Source of the DNA: Rubrivivax sp.
GTDB taxonomy: Bacteria; Pseudomonadota; Gammaproteobacteria; Burkholderiales; Burkholderiaceae
Direction of reading: 5' to 3'
Assembly: GCA_016790225.1 (NCBI GenBank)
Contig: JAEUOZ010000027.1
Location: 68,948-132,947 of the forward strand
Length of the DNA stretch: 64,000 nucleotides
A model generated the notes under the pieces. That model did no database searches, had not been told where the DNA came from, and saw nothing but the letters and a program-made list of their open reading frames with translations. A program made the translations under genes and the position numbers. Shown in pieces: positions 32,865 through 42,066 of the stretch; the stretch's first letter is position 1, and each line of letters starts with the position of its first letter.

Positions 32865-33324
32865 CGCGCGTGTCGATCAGAAACTCGGTGCCACGCACGC
32901 CCATCACGGCCGTGGGCGTTTCGATGCGCACGTTCTGCGGCGCCTCGCGCGCCACCAGGCCCGTGATCATGTGCATGGCGCCCTTGATCAGCCGCAGCCA
33001 CACGCGGCCGCCGTGGGTGGTGGTGTCGAACTGCACGTCGCTGAGCTCCAGCTGCGTGCCGGAGCCGATCGAGAGCAGCGTGTCGTCGACCAGCGTGATG
33101 CCCACGGCGCCCGGCTGTCCCGTGACGATGCGGTCTTCGCGCAGCAGCACCATGCCGACCGCAGCAGGCAGGCGCGCGCCCTGGCGTTCCACCAGCGCGG
33201 TGCCGCTCAGGCGCTTGACCGTGCCCACGGGGATCTCGGCACGGCCGGCGGGCTGGGCAAAGGACGAACTCGCTGCAAGCAGCCAGAAAAGCAGGGCCAG
33301 AAGGCCGAATCGGAACAAGGGCAT
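32857..33324 (-). CDS. Periplasmic FecR-domain protein
   Basis: A 155-residue protein with a cleavable signal peptide (LLALLFWLLAASSSFAQ) and a FecR domain: VGTVKRLSGTALVERQG, GMVLLREDRIVTG, VGITLVDDTLLSIGSGTQLEL and a closing VRIETPTAVMGVRGTEFLI. Classical FecR proteins have a transmembrane helix and talk to an ECF sigma factor; this one has neither, so it is more likely a periplasmic ligand- or wall-binding component. It is the first gene of the FecR-OmpA-cyclase operon and is divergent from a TonB-dependent receptor gene. Confidence 0.87.
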   Translation of the reverse strand: MPLFRFGLLALLFWLLAASSSFAQPAGRAEIPVGTVKRLSGTALVERQGARLPAAVGMVLLREDRIVTGQPGAVGITLVDDTLLSIGSGTQLELSDVQFDTTTHGGRVWLRLIKGAMHMITGLVAREAPQNVRIETPTAVMGVRGTEFLIDTRDE

Positions 33325-33672
33325 GGAACGGGTCGAGGCAAAAGAGCAACGAAGCCCCTACAACGGAACTGTATACGCCGCTGATGACATGGCCGGCGTC
33401 GGTCTGGGATGCGGCGCCCGGGCCCGGCGCGACATCGGCTGTTGCGGCCACCCGACACCCTCTCAGGGCCAAGGCAGAGTTGTCCGGTCAACTTCAGCGC
33501 TGCTGCACCAGCTTGCACGTGCTGCGCGCGGCCCGCCATACGCCATTCGGGGGTCAATGGGGTAATGACGGATTGGCAGTTGTCAGGCCAAACACCAACA
33601 CTGCCTTGTCCGTGTTTCTACCGACGGCCGGGTTCTTGCCGTGCCGTCGCATCCATTTGGAGGGGTTTCCCG
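33325..33672. other. Divergent intergenic region
   Basis: These 348 bases separate the FecR-type gene from the TonB-dependent receptor gene. Both promoters must lie here, but I see no convincing -35/-10 pair and no Fur-box-like palindrome. An open frame runs through it in the receptor's frame but lacks homology. The receptor's GGAGGGG ribosome-binding site is at the right edge. Confidence 0.5.
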
Positions 33673-36588
33673 ATGAAATTGCACCCGATTGCGCAGGCCG
33701 CCGCCTTGCTGATGATCGCCCTGCCGGCGATCGCCCAGACCACCACGCCCGCGCCGCAGCGCATCGAGATCACGGGATCCAGCATCAAGCGCATCGCCAC
33801 CGAAGGCTCGCTGCCGGTGCAGATCATTTCGCGCACCGAGCTGGAGCGCCAGGGCATCGCCAGCACCGAGCAGCTGATCATGCAGCTGAACATCAACGGC
33901 AACGGCCTGGACAACCTGGCCTCGAATGCCGATGTGACCGATGGCGCGGCACGCGGCAACAACGGCGCCACCAGCGCCAACCTGCGCGGCCAGGGCAGCA
34001 ACGCGACGCTGATCCTGTTGAACGGGCGGCGTGTGGCCGCGCACGGCCTGAACGGCGGCACGGTCGATCTGAACCAGATCCCCTTTGCCGCGATCGAGCG
34101 CATCGAGGTGCTGAAGGACGGCGCCAGCGCCATCTACGGCACCGATGCGATCGGCGGCGTCATCAACTTCATCCTGCGCACCAACTTCAATGGCCTGACG
34201 GCCAGCGCGATGATGGACGTGCCGCAGCAGAAGGGCGGCGAGATCTACCGCGGCTCGGTGGTCTTCGGCCTGGGCGACCTGGATCGCCAGGGCTTCAACC
34301 TGATGGCCTCGCTGTCGGTTCAGGACAACAAGATCCTGCGCGGCGATCAGCGTGATTTCGTCAATACCTATCAGCCCAGTCGCGGCGTCACGCCCGATAC
34401 GCGCGGCGCACCGATCGCCACGGTGTTTGCGGTGGCCGGCACCACGCCCACCGGCGCGGCGCTGGGCAACGTGCTGACCTCTGCGGGCAGCAACACGGCG
34501 GGCCCGTTCGACTTCGCCAACCCGGCGCTGCGCGTCAACGGCATCAACATCCTCGATCTGCCGGGCGGCGCGGGCTGCTCTTCGGTCGACGGCATGAGCC
34601 CCTACGACGAGGTGCTGTGGGCCTCGCCCGGCGCCAAGTACGGCTGCGCCTGGGATACCGGCCGTGCTGCGGTGCTGCAGCAGCCGGTGACCAACACCAA
34701 CTTCGTCTCGCGCCTGACCTTCAAGCTCGGCGAGCACCAGCTCTTCGGCGAAGCAGTGCTCGGCAAGTCCGAATCGGCCAAGCAGTTCTCCAACAACCAG
34801 ATCTCGTCGGGTTCCGGCGTGGCCAACACGACGCTGCCCAACGGCACGGTCGTGCCCAGCCCCTTCCGCAATCTGCGCTACCCGAGCACGGGCGCCGCGT
34901 ACAACGAGGTGTTCAATGCGCTGGTGGGGGCCTTCCCGGCGCTGGCACCCAACCGCGGCTTGCCCATCGCCTTCCGCTGGCGCTGCATGGTCTGCGGCCC
35001 GCGCGAGATCACCACCGAAACCGACACCGCGCGCTTCCTCTTCGGCGCCGACGGCCCCGTGCCTTTCCTCAAGGGCTGGGACTACAAGGCCGGCGTGAGC
35101 CAGGCCACCAGCGAGAGCAGCTCTGAAGTGGGCAGCGGCTACCACTACTGGCAGCCGTTTGCCAACCTCATCAACACCGGCGTGCTCAATCCGTTCTCGC
35201 TGACACAGACGCCCGCCGCCATAGCAGCCCTGGATGCCATTGCCGCGCGCGGCGTCAAGCTCTACGGCGGCAAGTTCACGATGCAGCAGACCGATGCTTC
35301 GATGTCCGGCCCGCTCTTCAACCTGCCTGCGGGCACGGTCATGGCCGCTGTCGGCGTGGATGTGCGCACCGAGAAATACAAGTTCGACGGCGACCAGCGC
35401 TCCAATGCCAATACGGTCGATGCGCTGATCTTCAACGTGCCCTTCGACAACGCCCTGGCCACGGCGGGTACGCTCAAGCGCGACGTGCGCGCCGTCTACG
35501 CCGAGCTGCTGCTGCCGGTGATGAAGGATCTGGAGCTGAACGCGGCGATCCGCAGCGACAGCTACACCGGCTTCGGCAAGTCGACCAACCCGAAGGTCTC
35601 GCTGCGCTACACGCCGATGGACAACGTGCTGGTGCGCGGCGCCTACAGCACCGGCTTCCGCGTGCCGACCTTCAAGCAGCAGTTCGATCCGTTCACCACG
35701 GCCACCTATGCCGGCAATGACTTTGCCGATCCGCGCACCTGCCCGACGGGCGTGGTGTCCAACACGGTGCCGGGCTGCGCGGCCCTGCCGGCCAACTCCT
35801 TCAACACCATCTTCGGCGGCAAGGCAGACCTGCAGCCCGAAGAGGCCAAGATGAAGAGCCTGGGCATCGTCTGGCAGGTCAGCAATCAGATCAGCGCGAA
35901 CCTGGACTGGTGGTCGATCGAGCGCATCGGCACCATCCAGAGCGTCGGCCTGACGACCATGGCGCGCAACTACAACCTGTTCCAGGACCGCTTCATCCGC
36001 GATGCTGCAGGCAACCTGCTGGCCGTGGATACGCGCTGGTCCAACGCCGGCGCCACGGAAACCGAAGGCCTGGAATTCGGCGTGCGCGGCGGCTGGGCCG
36101 TGCCGGCAGGCCGCGTGACGGGTGCCTTCGATGTGTCCTACCTGCTGAAGAAGCGCAGCCGCCTGCTGGCGAGCGCACCGTTCGGCAACAGCGAGGTCGG
36201 CGTCTTCACGCGCTCCGGTGACCTGGGCGTGCGCTGGAAGCACACCGCGAGCGTCGGCTACGCCACGGGACCCTGGACGACGACGGTCTCGCAGACTTAC
36301 CGCGCGGGCTACTACGACGCCGTGCTGCCGGGTGTGGCCAACGGCACGGTTCGGCCGGCCAACTGGCAACCCAAGGTCGAGCCCTACATGACCTTCGACG
36401 CCAGCGTGGCCTACTCGGGCATCAAGAACCTCACGCTGACCGCCGGCATCAAGAACCTCTTCAACGAGGAGCCGCCCTTCAGCGCCGTGTACGACACCAA
36501 CACCGGCGCCGGCAGCTCCTGGGAGCCCCGCGTGGCCGATCCGCGTGGCCGTGCCTTCACGCTGCGGGCCGAGTACAAGTTCTTCTGA
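33673..36588 (+). CDS. TonB-dependent outer-membrane receptor
   Basis: A 971-residue receptor with a signal peptide (LLMIALPAIAQ), a plug domain (IEITGSSIKRIATEGSLPVQIISR, LRGQGSNATLILLNGRRVA, IERIEVLKDGASAIYGTDAIGGVINFI) and a long 22-strand barrel ending RAFTLRAEYKFF with a terminal aromatic residue. This class, with the ETTGSxIxR-like opening and long loops, often imports complex carbohydrates, peptides or iron chelates; substrate is not predictable here. The ATG at 33673 follows GGAGGGG. Cysteine pairs in barrel loops (GAGCSSVDG, CMVCG, DPRTCPTG, VPGCAALP) may form disulfides. A hairpin lies 33 bases after the stop. Confidence 0.9.
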   Translation: MKLHPIAQAAALLMIALPAIAQTTTPAPQRIEITGSSIKRIATEGSLPVQIISRTELERQGIASTEQLIMQLNINGNGLDNLASNADVTDGAARGNNGATSANLRGQGSNATLILLNGRRVAAHGLNGGTVDLNQIPFAAIERIEVLKDGASAIYGTDAIGGVINFILRTNFNGLTASAMMDVPQQKGGEIYRGSVVFGLGDLDRQGFNLMASLSVQDNKILRGDQRDFVNTYQPSRGVTPDTRGAPIATVFAVAGTTPTGAALGNVLTSAGSNTAGPFDFANPALRVNGINILDLPGGAGCSSVDGMSPYDEVLWASPGAKYGCAWDTGRAAVLQQPVTNTNFVSRLTFKLGEHQLFGEAVLGKSESAKQFSNNQISSGSGVANTTLPNGTVVPSPFRNLRYPSTGAAYNEVFNALVGAFPALAPNRGLPIAFRWRCMVCGPREITTETDTARFLFGADGPVPFLKGWDYKAGVSQATSESSSEVGSGYHYWQPFANLINTGVLNPFSLTQTPAAIAALDAIAARGVKLYGGKFTMQQTDASMSGPLFNLPAGTVMAAVGVDVRTEKYKFDGDQRSNANTVDALIFNVPFDNALATAGTLKRDVRAVYAELLLPVMKDLELNAAIRSDSYTGFGKSTNPKVSLRYTPMDNVLVRGAYSTGFRVPTFKQQFDPFTTATYAGNDFADPRTCPTGVVSNTVPGCAALPANSFNTIFGGKADLQPEEAKMKSLGIVWQVSNQISANLDWWSIERIGTIQSVGLTTMARNYNLFQDRFIRDAAGNLLAVDTRWSNAGATETEGLEFGVRGGWAVPAGRVTGAFDVSYLLKKRSRLLASAPFGNSEVGVFTRSGDLGVRWKHTASVGYATGPWTTTVSQTYRAGYYDAVLPGVANGTVRPANWQPKVEPYMTFDASVAYSGIKNLTLTAGIKNLFNEEPPFSAVYDTNTGAGSSWEPRVADPRGRAFTLRAEYKFF

Positions 36589-36620
36589 TCCGCATCCCGG
36601 GCCGCATTGGCCCCCTGGAA

Positions 36621-36644
36621 CAAAGGCCCCACCCGGGGCCTTTG
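36621..36644 (+). terminator. Terminator-like hairpin after the TonB-dependent receptor gene
   Basis: CAAAGGCCCC at 36621-36630 pairs perfectly with 36635-36644 across a four-base loop. The following bases are TCGCC, so there is no proper T-run; it is a strong stem but only a possible terminator. Confidence 0.55.
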
Positions 36645-36714
36645 TCGCCTGGGCACCCTGCCGCGGAGGCTTCAGGCCTGCCATCGGGGCGCCCAGGACC
36701 TAACCGGAGAAGTC

Positions 36715-37791
36715 ATGAGCCCTGACGATCTGGCCCAGCAGCTGCTTGCCGCCGTGCGGGCCCAGCAGCTGGGCAGCACGCCCGATCGCCGGCTGGGTGG
36801 CGCGCCCATCGGCGAGTTTCCCAGCCTGGATCTGGCCGTCGTCGGCTTCGTGCCCGGGCGCACGCCGCTGTGGGCCAATGTGCTGTTCTCGCGCGAGCAT
36901 CCGCAGGGTTTCGTGGCCCAGCCCGGCCTGCGCGGCGAGCGTCCGGGCAACCTGCGCTACGTGGCCGACATCACCGATGCGCAGACCGTCTCCGTGGCCT
37001 GGCAGCCGCGCGCGGACTGGTCGCGCCTGAGCTTCCCCCGGCTGGCCGGAGACGACGCGGCGCCGCGCTTCGTGGCGCCGTACCCGGCTTCGCTGCTGAA
37101 GGTGATGGTGGCCGTCGGCGTGGGCCTGGCGATGGATGCGGGCCTGTGCCGCGTGGAAGACATCGAAGCCGCCGCGCGGGCGATGATCGTGGAGAGCGAC
37201 AACGACACGACGAGCCAGCTCGTCAAGCGCCTGCACGAGTGGGGCCTGATCGTGCGCAGCGCCGAAGGCGTGGAGACGCACAACGCGCTGCACGCCTTGT
37301 TCGAATCGCGCGGCCTGCACACGCTGCGCCTGGCGCGCACCACGCCGCAAGGTGGCTGGGGCAACGCGGCCGGCTCCGGTGTCGGCCACATCCAGATGAC
37401 GGCCTGGGATACGCTGCGCCTGCTGTGGCTGCTGGATCCCCAGGCGCCAGCGGCGCCCTGGCCCGGTGCCGCGCCGCTGATGTCAAGCAACAGCCGCGAT
37501 CACATCCTGCGCTGGATGGGCGAGCACAGCCCCAACCGCATCCTGTTTCGCGACGAGGTGGGCAGCGGTGTGCACTTCTTCCACAAGACCGGCACGACCG
37601 AGAACTACGGCTCGGATGCCGGCATCGTGCGTGCCCGACCGCCCGGTCAGCGCCACTACATCGTTGCGCTGCTCAGCAACCTGGGCAGCCGCTACGGCCC
37701 GCCGGACGCGGAGTTCGACGTCACGCCGCGGCTGTCCGGCCTGGGGCTGGCGGTCGATGCGATCATGCGGCACGCGCTGGAGCCGGGTTGA
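36715..37791 (+). CDS. Beta-lactamase-fold serine hydrolase
   Basis: A 358-residue protein with the three active-site blocks of class A beta-lactamase-type enzymes: Ser126-x-x-Lys in PASLLKVM, an SDN-type motif in IVESDNDTTS, and KTG in FHKTGTTENYG. Unlike secreted beta-lactamases it has no recognisable signal peptide, and it begins with about 100 non-conserved residues, so it may be cytosolic and act on something other than antibiotics. The ATG at 36715 follows GGAGA. The aspartoacylase-family gene downstream, 50 bases away, may be in the same transcript. Confidence 0.8.
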   Translation: MSPDDLAQQLLAAVRAQQLGSTPDRRLGGAPIGEFPSLDLAVVGFVPGRTPLWANVLFSREHPQGFVAQPGLRGERPGNLRYVADITDAQTVSVAWQPRADWSRLSFPRLAGDDAAPRFVAPYPASLLKVMVAVGVGLAMDAGLCRVEDIEAAARAMIVESDNDTTSQLVKRLHEWGLIVRSAEGVETHNALHALFESRGLHTLRLARTTPQGGWGNAAGSGVGHIQMTAWDTLRLLWLLDPQAPAAPWPGAAPLMSSNSRDHILRWMGEHSPNRILFRDEVGSGVHFFHKTGTTENYGSDAGIVRARPPGQRHYIVALLSNLGSRYGPPDAEFDVTPRLSGLGLAVDAIMRHALEPG

Positions 37792-37841
37792 AGGGCCCGC
37801 GCGCCTGCGGCGCGAGCTGCCCGGAATACCGCTGACAGACC

Positions 37842-38822
37842 ATGCACGCTGCACAGACCACGCACCATCTGCAGACCCACAGCTACCACGGCCTCCTGCC
37901 CGGCCCGCGGCTCATCGTCACCGGCGCGGTGCACGGCAACGAGACCTGCGGCACGCGCGGCATCGAGCGCATCGTGGGCGAACTCTCGCGCGGCGAGCTG
38001 GAGATCACCCGCGGCACGGTGAGCTTCGTGCCCGTGTGCAACCCGCTGGCCTACCAGAAGGGCCAGCGCATGGGCGATCGCAATCTCAACCGCCGCCTGC
38101 AGCCCAGCGCGCAGCCCGTGCAGTACGAAGATCACATCGCCAACGTCCTGTGCCCGCTGCTGGCCCGCCACGACGTGCTGCTGGATCTGCACTCCTTCCG
38201 CAGCCCGGGCAAGCCCTTCGTGCTGTGCGGGCCGGCAGACAACACCGGCAGCCTGGAGCCCTTTGCGCAGTCCGCGCCCGAGATGGCACTGGCCGCGCAC
38301 GTGGGTGTGGACCGCATCGTCGAAGGCTGGATGTTTGCCTACGCCGGCGGCATCGAGCGCCGCAAGGCCCGCGCGGCGGCGGGCGACGCGCGGGCCGCCG
38401 CGGCCATTGAAGACCCCTCCTACGGCATCGGCACCACCGAATACATGCGCAGCCAGGGCGGCTATGCGGTGACGCTGGAGTGTGGCCAGCACGAGGATCC
38501 CGCCGCGCCCGATGTGGCCTGGCATGCGATCCGCCAGACCCTGGCCCTGCTGAAGCTGGCCGATCTGCCGCTGCAACCGCCGCGCCGGCCTTTCGAGGCG
38601 CTCAAGCTCAGCACGGTGATCGATCGCGACGACGCGGCCGATGCGTTTGTCAAACCCTGGACCAGCTTCGACGCCGTGGCCGAGGGCGAGCTGATCGCGC
38701 GGCGCGCCGACGGCAGCGAGGTGCGGGCCCCGCAGGCCTGCCGCATCGTCTTTCCGGATCCGAACGCCCGGCCGGGCCACGAATGGTTCTATCTGGCCTA
38801 CCCCAGCCAGCGCAGCTTCTGA
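37842..38822 (+). CDS. Succinylglutamate desuccinylase/aspartoacylase-family protein
   Basis: A 326-residue zinc-dependent M14-like hydrolase. The metal ligands are visible in GAVHGNETCGTRG (His and Glu) and LLDLHSFRSPG (His), with RNLNRR as the substrate-binding arginine region and TLECGQHED containing the catalytic glutamate. Members remove acyl groups from N-acyl amino acids or related compounds. The substrate is not known. The neighbouring serine hydrolase may share the pathway. The 318 bases that follow lead to trpE. Confidence 0.85.
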   Translation: MHAAQTTHHLQTHSYHGLLPGPRLIVTGAVHGNETCGTRGIERIVGELSRGELEITRGTVSFVPVCNPLAYQKGQRMGDRNLNRRLQPSAQPVQYEDHIANVLCPLLARHDVLLDLHSFRSPGKPFVLCGPADNTGSLEPFAQSAPEMALAAHVGVDRIVEGWMFAYAGGIERRKARAAAGDARAAAAIEDPSYGIGTTEYMRSQGGYAVTLECGQHEDPAAPDVAWHAIRQTLALLKLADLPLQPPRRPFEALKLSTVIDRDDAADAFVKPWTSFDAVAEGELIARRADGSEVRAPQACRIVFPDPNARPGHEWFYLAYPSQRSF

Positions 38823-39140
38823 GCGGGCTGAGCGCGCCCAGGGACGTCCGAGCCCCGTGCCGGAGCCTGCTCACCGATCGCCGTTGCATAGCCTCGCCGG
38901 CAAGCCCGCTGCTACACTCTTTTCGCATGCATCCGGTCCGTCTTTCACCTGCGCCGATCTCGGGACACTGCCGTGCCCAGGGAGCCTGGCCCTGGCGTCG
39001 CTCGCCTGCCCGCTGAAAGCCCCGTGCGGGCCTTGGTGCGGCGGCCCTTGCCGCTGTTGAAGCGCCCAGCCCGCCCCGTCCCGTTCATCGTCGCCGCCAA
39101 CGCCTGAGCGCAGCCGCGGCCCCTGACCCAGGATCGTGCC
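38823..39140 (+). promoter_or_regulatory. trpE upstream region with a candidate Trp-codon leader
   Basis: No full gene is seen in these 318 bases. A TACACT -10-like hexamer is at 38913-38918 with no good -35. Just after it, a 29-codon open frame (38927-39016) contains two tryptophan codons separated by one proline (TGG at 38987-38989 and 38993-38995), as in trp leader peptides. It lacks a ribosome-binding site, and the later short stems have no T-run, so attenuation is only a possibility. Confidence 0.3.
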
Positions 39141-40616
39141 GTGATCACCGAACTCGAATTCAAGAGCCTTGCCGCGCAGGGCTACAACCGCATCCCGCTG
39201 ATCGCCGAAGCCTTTGCGGATCTGGAAACACCCCTGTCGCTGTACCTGAAGCTCGCTGGCGGCGCGCGCCACAGCTTCCTGCTGGAATCCGTGGTCGGCG
39301 GCGAGCGCTTCGGCCGCTACTCCTTCATCGGCCTGCCCGCGCGCACCCTGCTGCGCGCCAGCGGCTTTCGCACCGAGGTCGTGCGCGATGGCCAGGTGGT
39401 GGAGACCGATGAAGGCAATCCGCTGGATTTCATCGAGCGCTACCAGCAGCGCTTCAAGGTGGCGCTGCGCCCCGGGCTGCCGCGCTTCTGCGGCGGGCTG
39501 GCCGGCTACTTCGGCTATGACGCCGTGCGCTACATCGAGCCGCGGCTGGCCAAGACCTGGAAGAGCGGCGGCATCGACACGCCCGACATCCAGCTGCTGC
39601 AGTGCGAGGAACTGGCGGTCATCGACAACCTCTCGGGCCGCCTCTACCTGATCGTCTACGCCGACCCGGCACAGCCCGAGGCCTGGTTCAGCGCCAAGCG
39701 GCGCCTGTCGGAACTGGGCGACAAGCTGCGCTACAGCGTCACGGCACCGCCGGTCAAGCGCGGGTCCTCGCACCCGGTGGAGCGCGAGTTCGCCAAGGCC
39801 GATGTCGAGGCCGCCGTGCGTCTGTGCAAGGACTACATCGCCGCGGGCGACTGCATGCAGGTGGTGATGGGCCAGCGCCTGCGCAAGCGCTACACCGAGA
39901 GCCCGCTGTCGCTGTACCGCGCGCTGCGCTCGCTGAATCCCTCGCCCTACATGTACTACTACGACATGGGCGACTTCCAGATCGTGGGCGCCAGCCCGGA
40001 GATCCTGGTGCGCCAGGAGGCCACGCCCGAAGGCACCAAGGTCACCATCCGGCCGCTGGCCGGCACCCGCCCGCGCGGCGCCACGCCCGAGCAGGACCGC
40101 GCCCTGGCCGAAGAGCTGGAGTCCGACCCCAAGGAACGGGCCGAGCACCTGATGCTGATCGATCTGGCGCGCAACGACATCGGACGCATCGCGCAGGTGG
40201 GCAGCGTGCGTGTGACCGAGGCCTTCGCCATCGAGCGCTATTCCCACGTGATGCACATCGTCAGCAACGTCGAGGGCCTGCTCAAGCCCGGCACCACCAA
40301 CCTGGATGTCTTTCGCGCCACCTTCCCGGCTGGCACGCTGAGCGGCGCGCCCAAGATCCGCGCGATGGAGATCATCGACCAGGTCGAACCCGTCAAGCGC
40401 GGCATCTACGGCGGCGCCTGCGGCTACCTCAGCTTTGCCGGCGACATGGACGTGGCCATCGCCATCCGCACCGGCATCGTCAAGGACAACACCTTGTACG
40501 TGCAGGCCGCCGCCGGCGTGGTGGCCGATTCCGTCCCCGAGCTGGAGTGGAAGGAAACCGAGCAGAAAGCCCGCGCCCTGATCCGCGCCGCGGAGCTGGT
40601 GGAGGAGGGGTTCTGA
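39141..40616 (+). CDS. trpE: Anthranilate synthase component I
   Basis: A 491-residue chorismate-using large subunit of anthranilate synthase. The feedback-site region appears early (LLESVVGGERFGRYSFIG) and the catalytic chorismate-binding domain contains VVMGQRLRKRYTESPLSLYRALRSLNPSPYM, RPLAGTRPRGATPEQD, ELESDPKERAEHLMLIDLARND and YGGACGYLSFAGDMDVAIAIRTG. The start is GTG at 39141. Its stop overlaps an ATG (TGATG), the ancestral start of trpG, but trpG itself now lies 18.7 kb away behind a genomic island, so the two subunits are no longer co-transcribed. Confidence 0.97.
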   Translation: MITELEFKSLAAQGYNRIPLIAEAFADLETPLSLYLKLAGGARHSFLLESVVGGERFGRYSFIGLPARTLLRASGFRTEVVRDGQVVETDEGNPLDFIERYQQRFKVALRPGLPRFCGGLAGYFGYDAVRYIEPRLAKTWKSGGIDTPDIQLLQCEELAVIDNLSGRLYLIVYADPAQPEAWFSAKRRLSELGDKLRYSVTAPPVKRGSSHPVEREFAKADVEAAVRLCKDYIAAGDCMQVVMGQRLRKRYTESPLSLYRALRSLNPSPYMYYYDMGDFQIVGASPEILVRQEATPEGTKVTIRPLAGTRPRGATPEQDRALAEELESDPKERAEHLMLIDLARNDIGRIAQVGSVRVTEAFAIERYSHVMHIVSNVEGLLKPGTTNLDVFRATFPAGTLSGAPKIRAMEIIDQVEPVKRGIYGGACGYLSFAGDMDVAIAIRTGIVKDNTLYVQAAAGVVADSVPELEWKETEQKARALIRAAELVEEGF

Positions 40617-40633
40617 TGCTGCTGATGATCGAC
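40616..40633 (+). repeat. Left 18-bp direct repeat (duplicated trpG start)
   Basis: ATGCTGCTGATGATCGAC, identical to the first 18 bases of trpG at 59308-59325. Its ATG overlaps the trpE stop (TGATG), the expected ancestral position of trpG. Identity with trpG breaks off right after this stretch. It marks the left island boundary. Confidence 0.9.
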
Positions 40634-40738
40634 CAACTTCAGGTGGGTCTCACGGCATCCCACCACGGCCCGCAGACCCGCGCCAGTGCTGGCGATTGGG
40701 GCTCTTGACGTCTCACGGCGGACCGCTTCAGCCCGTCG

Positions 40739-40768
40739 AAAAGCGGGTATCGATGCGGGTACCGAAAA
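40739..40768 (+). repeat. Left terminal repeat of the island
   Basis: Thirty bases matching 59231-59260 at 23 of 30 positions in the same orientation, with a perfect core GCGGGTACCGAA (40755-40766). The repeat contains two near-copies of GCGGGTA-C-GA about 14 bases apart, as in recombinase-binding sites. It lies 105 bases inside the left 18-bp repeat and directly before the frameshifted gene. Confidence 0.6.
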
Positions 40769-40771
40769 CGC

Positions 40772-41874
40772 ATGCAGATTTCCCGCCGCGACCTCTACAA
40801 CCGGGTGTGGTCCACGCCCACGAGTAAGCTGGCCCGCGAGCTGGACATCTCGGATGTCGGTCTCGCCAAGGCCTGCCGCCGACACAGCATCCCTCGGCCC
40901 CCGCGCGGCTACTGGGCCAGCTGGCGGCTGGTAAGGCACTGCCCAAGCCAGCGCTGCCCACGTCCAAGATCGATACGGTCGAGCTGGACGCGGCGCGGCA
41001 TCGCATCGCGGAAACGCCAAAGGTCGAAATCGATCGAGCCAGCATCAAGGCCGCGCAGGCGGCGCAGGGCGAGGCCTTGGCGGGCGTGGCTTCCGCGACC
41101 TTCGAGCGGCTGACCAACGCGAAGCCTTCGGCGGACGGCTTCGTCACCTGCGGCTCATCGCGCGTGATGGCCTGTTCGCTCAGCAGTGCGACGGTGGAGC
41201 GAGCTTGCCGGGTGCTGGACGCGATCGAACGGGCCCTGCCTGCTGCGGGTGCGCGCCTTGCCCACAACCAGGAGGCAAAGCGCGTCGAGGTCGATGTCGG
41301 CGGCGAGCGCCTGGGCATCAGCCTCGCCGAGAACTACACGCGGACCGAGACGGTGGAGGTCGATCCGAAGTACTCGTGGATGAAGTCGCGGACCTTCACC
41401 TATCACTTCACCGGCGAGCTTCGTCTGACGATCACGGGTGACTTCTCGGGCCGCAAGTCGTGGGCCGACGGCAAGCGCTCGCGCCTGGAGGAGAAGGTCG
41501 AAAGCATCGTCGCCGGCCTGGCCAGCGGCGCTCAGGCGATCGCCCAGCTGAGGGCTGAGCGAGAGGAACAGCGCCGTCGTTGGGCGGAGGCAGCGCGCGA
41601 AGCCGAGATCGCCCGTGAGCGACAGCGGCGCCTCCGCAACTTCTCGGAGCAGCTTCACAAGGAAGCGGCAGCCTGGCACCGGTACTGCGAGGTCAAAGCC
41701 TACGTCGAGCACCTGCAGAGCCAGATCCGCGCCAGCGAGACGCTGTCCGAGCAGAGCCGAGAGTGGCTCAGACTGGCCGCGCACCTGGCGCGATTGACCG
41801 ATCCTACGAAGGCGAGGCTCGACGCGGTTCAGGCCGGCAATTCGGGCTACCACCATGACCTGCCGGTCGGCTGA
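40772..41874 (+). pseudogene. Frameshifted HTH-like hypothetical gene
   Basis: The first frame starts MQISRRDLYNRVW and runs through ISDVGLAKACRRHSIPRPPRGYWA, a pattern I know from unknown-function proteins on mobile elements with a small N-terminal helix-turn-helix. At about 40919 the sequence reads GCCAGCTGGCG where GCCAAGCTGGCG would be expected; restoring one A gives a continuous protein YWAKLAAGKALPKP and joins the second frame to the stop at 41874, about 367 residues in all. The C-terminal 130 residues are a charged, Arg/Glu-rich coiled coil (about 41490-41690). A one-base deletion or a sequencing error explains it. Function unknown. Confidence 0.75.
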
Positions 41875-42027
41875 CCCGCAGAGGGTTGTGCAGAGCCAAG
41901 TGCGCTGAGCACATCCCAACTAGGTCCTCCCTACTGCGCCGACGCAATGAACTGATCTTTCCTCCGCTCGCCGCCCCAGTTGGGCAGGTGACACTGTTGC
42001 CTGCCCCCTTCTCGATCACTCGTTCGC

Positions 42028-42055
42028 TTGATAAACTCCAAATAGACTCTATTTA
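42028..42055 (+). promoter_or_regulatory. Putative sigma-70 promoter
   Basis: TTGATA (42028-42033) and TATTTA (42050-42055) are 16 bases apart, directly upstream of the small gene at 42067. Transcription would begin around 42062, leaving almost no leader before the ATG. Confidence 0.45.
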
Positions 42056-42066
42056 GATCCTCACTG

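Noticed and set aside
33583..36684. A 1,033-codon minus-strand open frame across the TonB-dependent receptor gene
   Set aside because: Its translation is Arg/Ala/Gly/His-rich with no domain, and the opposite strand encodes a clear receptor. Long antisense frames are expected at this G+C content.
40616..40700. A broken second trpG gene behind trpE
   Set aside because: Only the first 18 bases match trpG and then identity stops; this fits an insertion footprint rather than a decayed gene copy.
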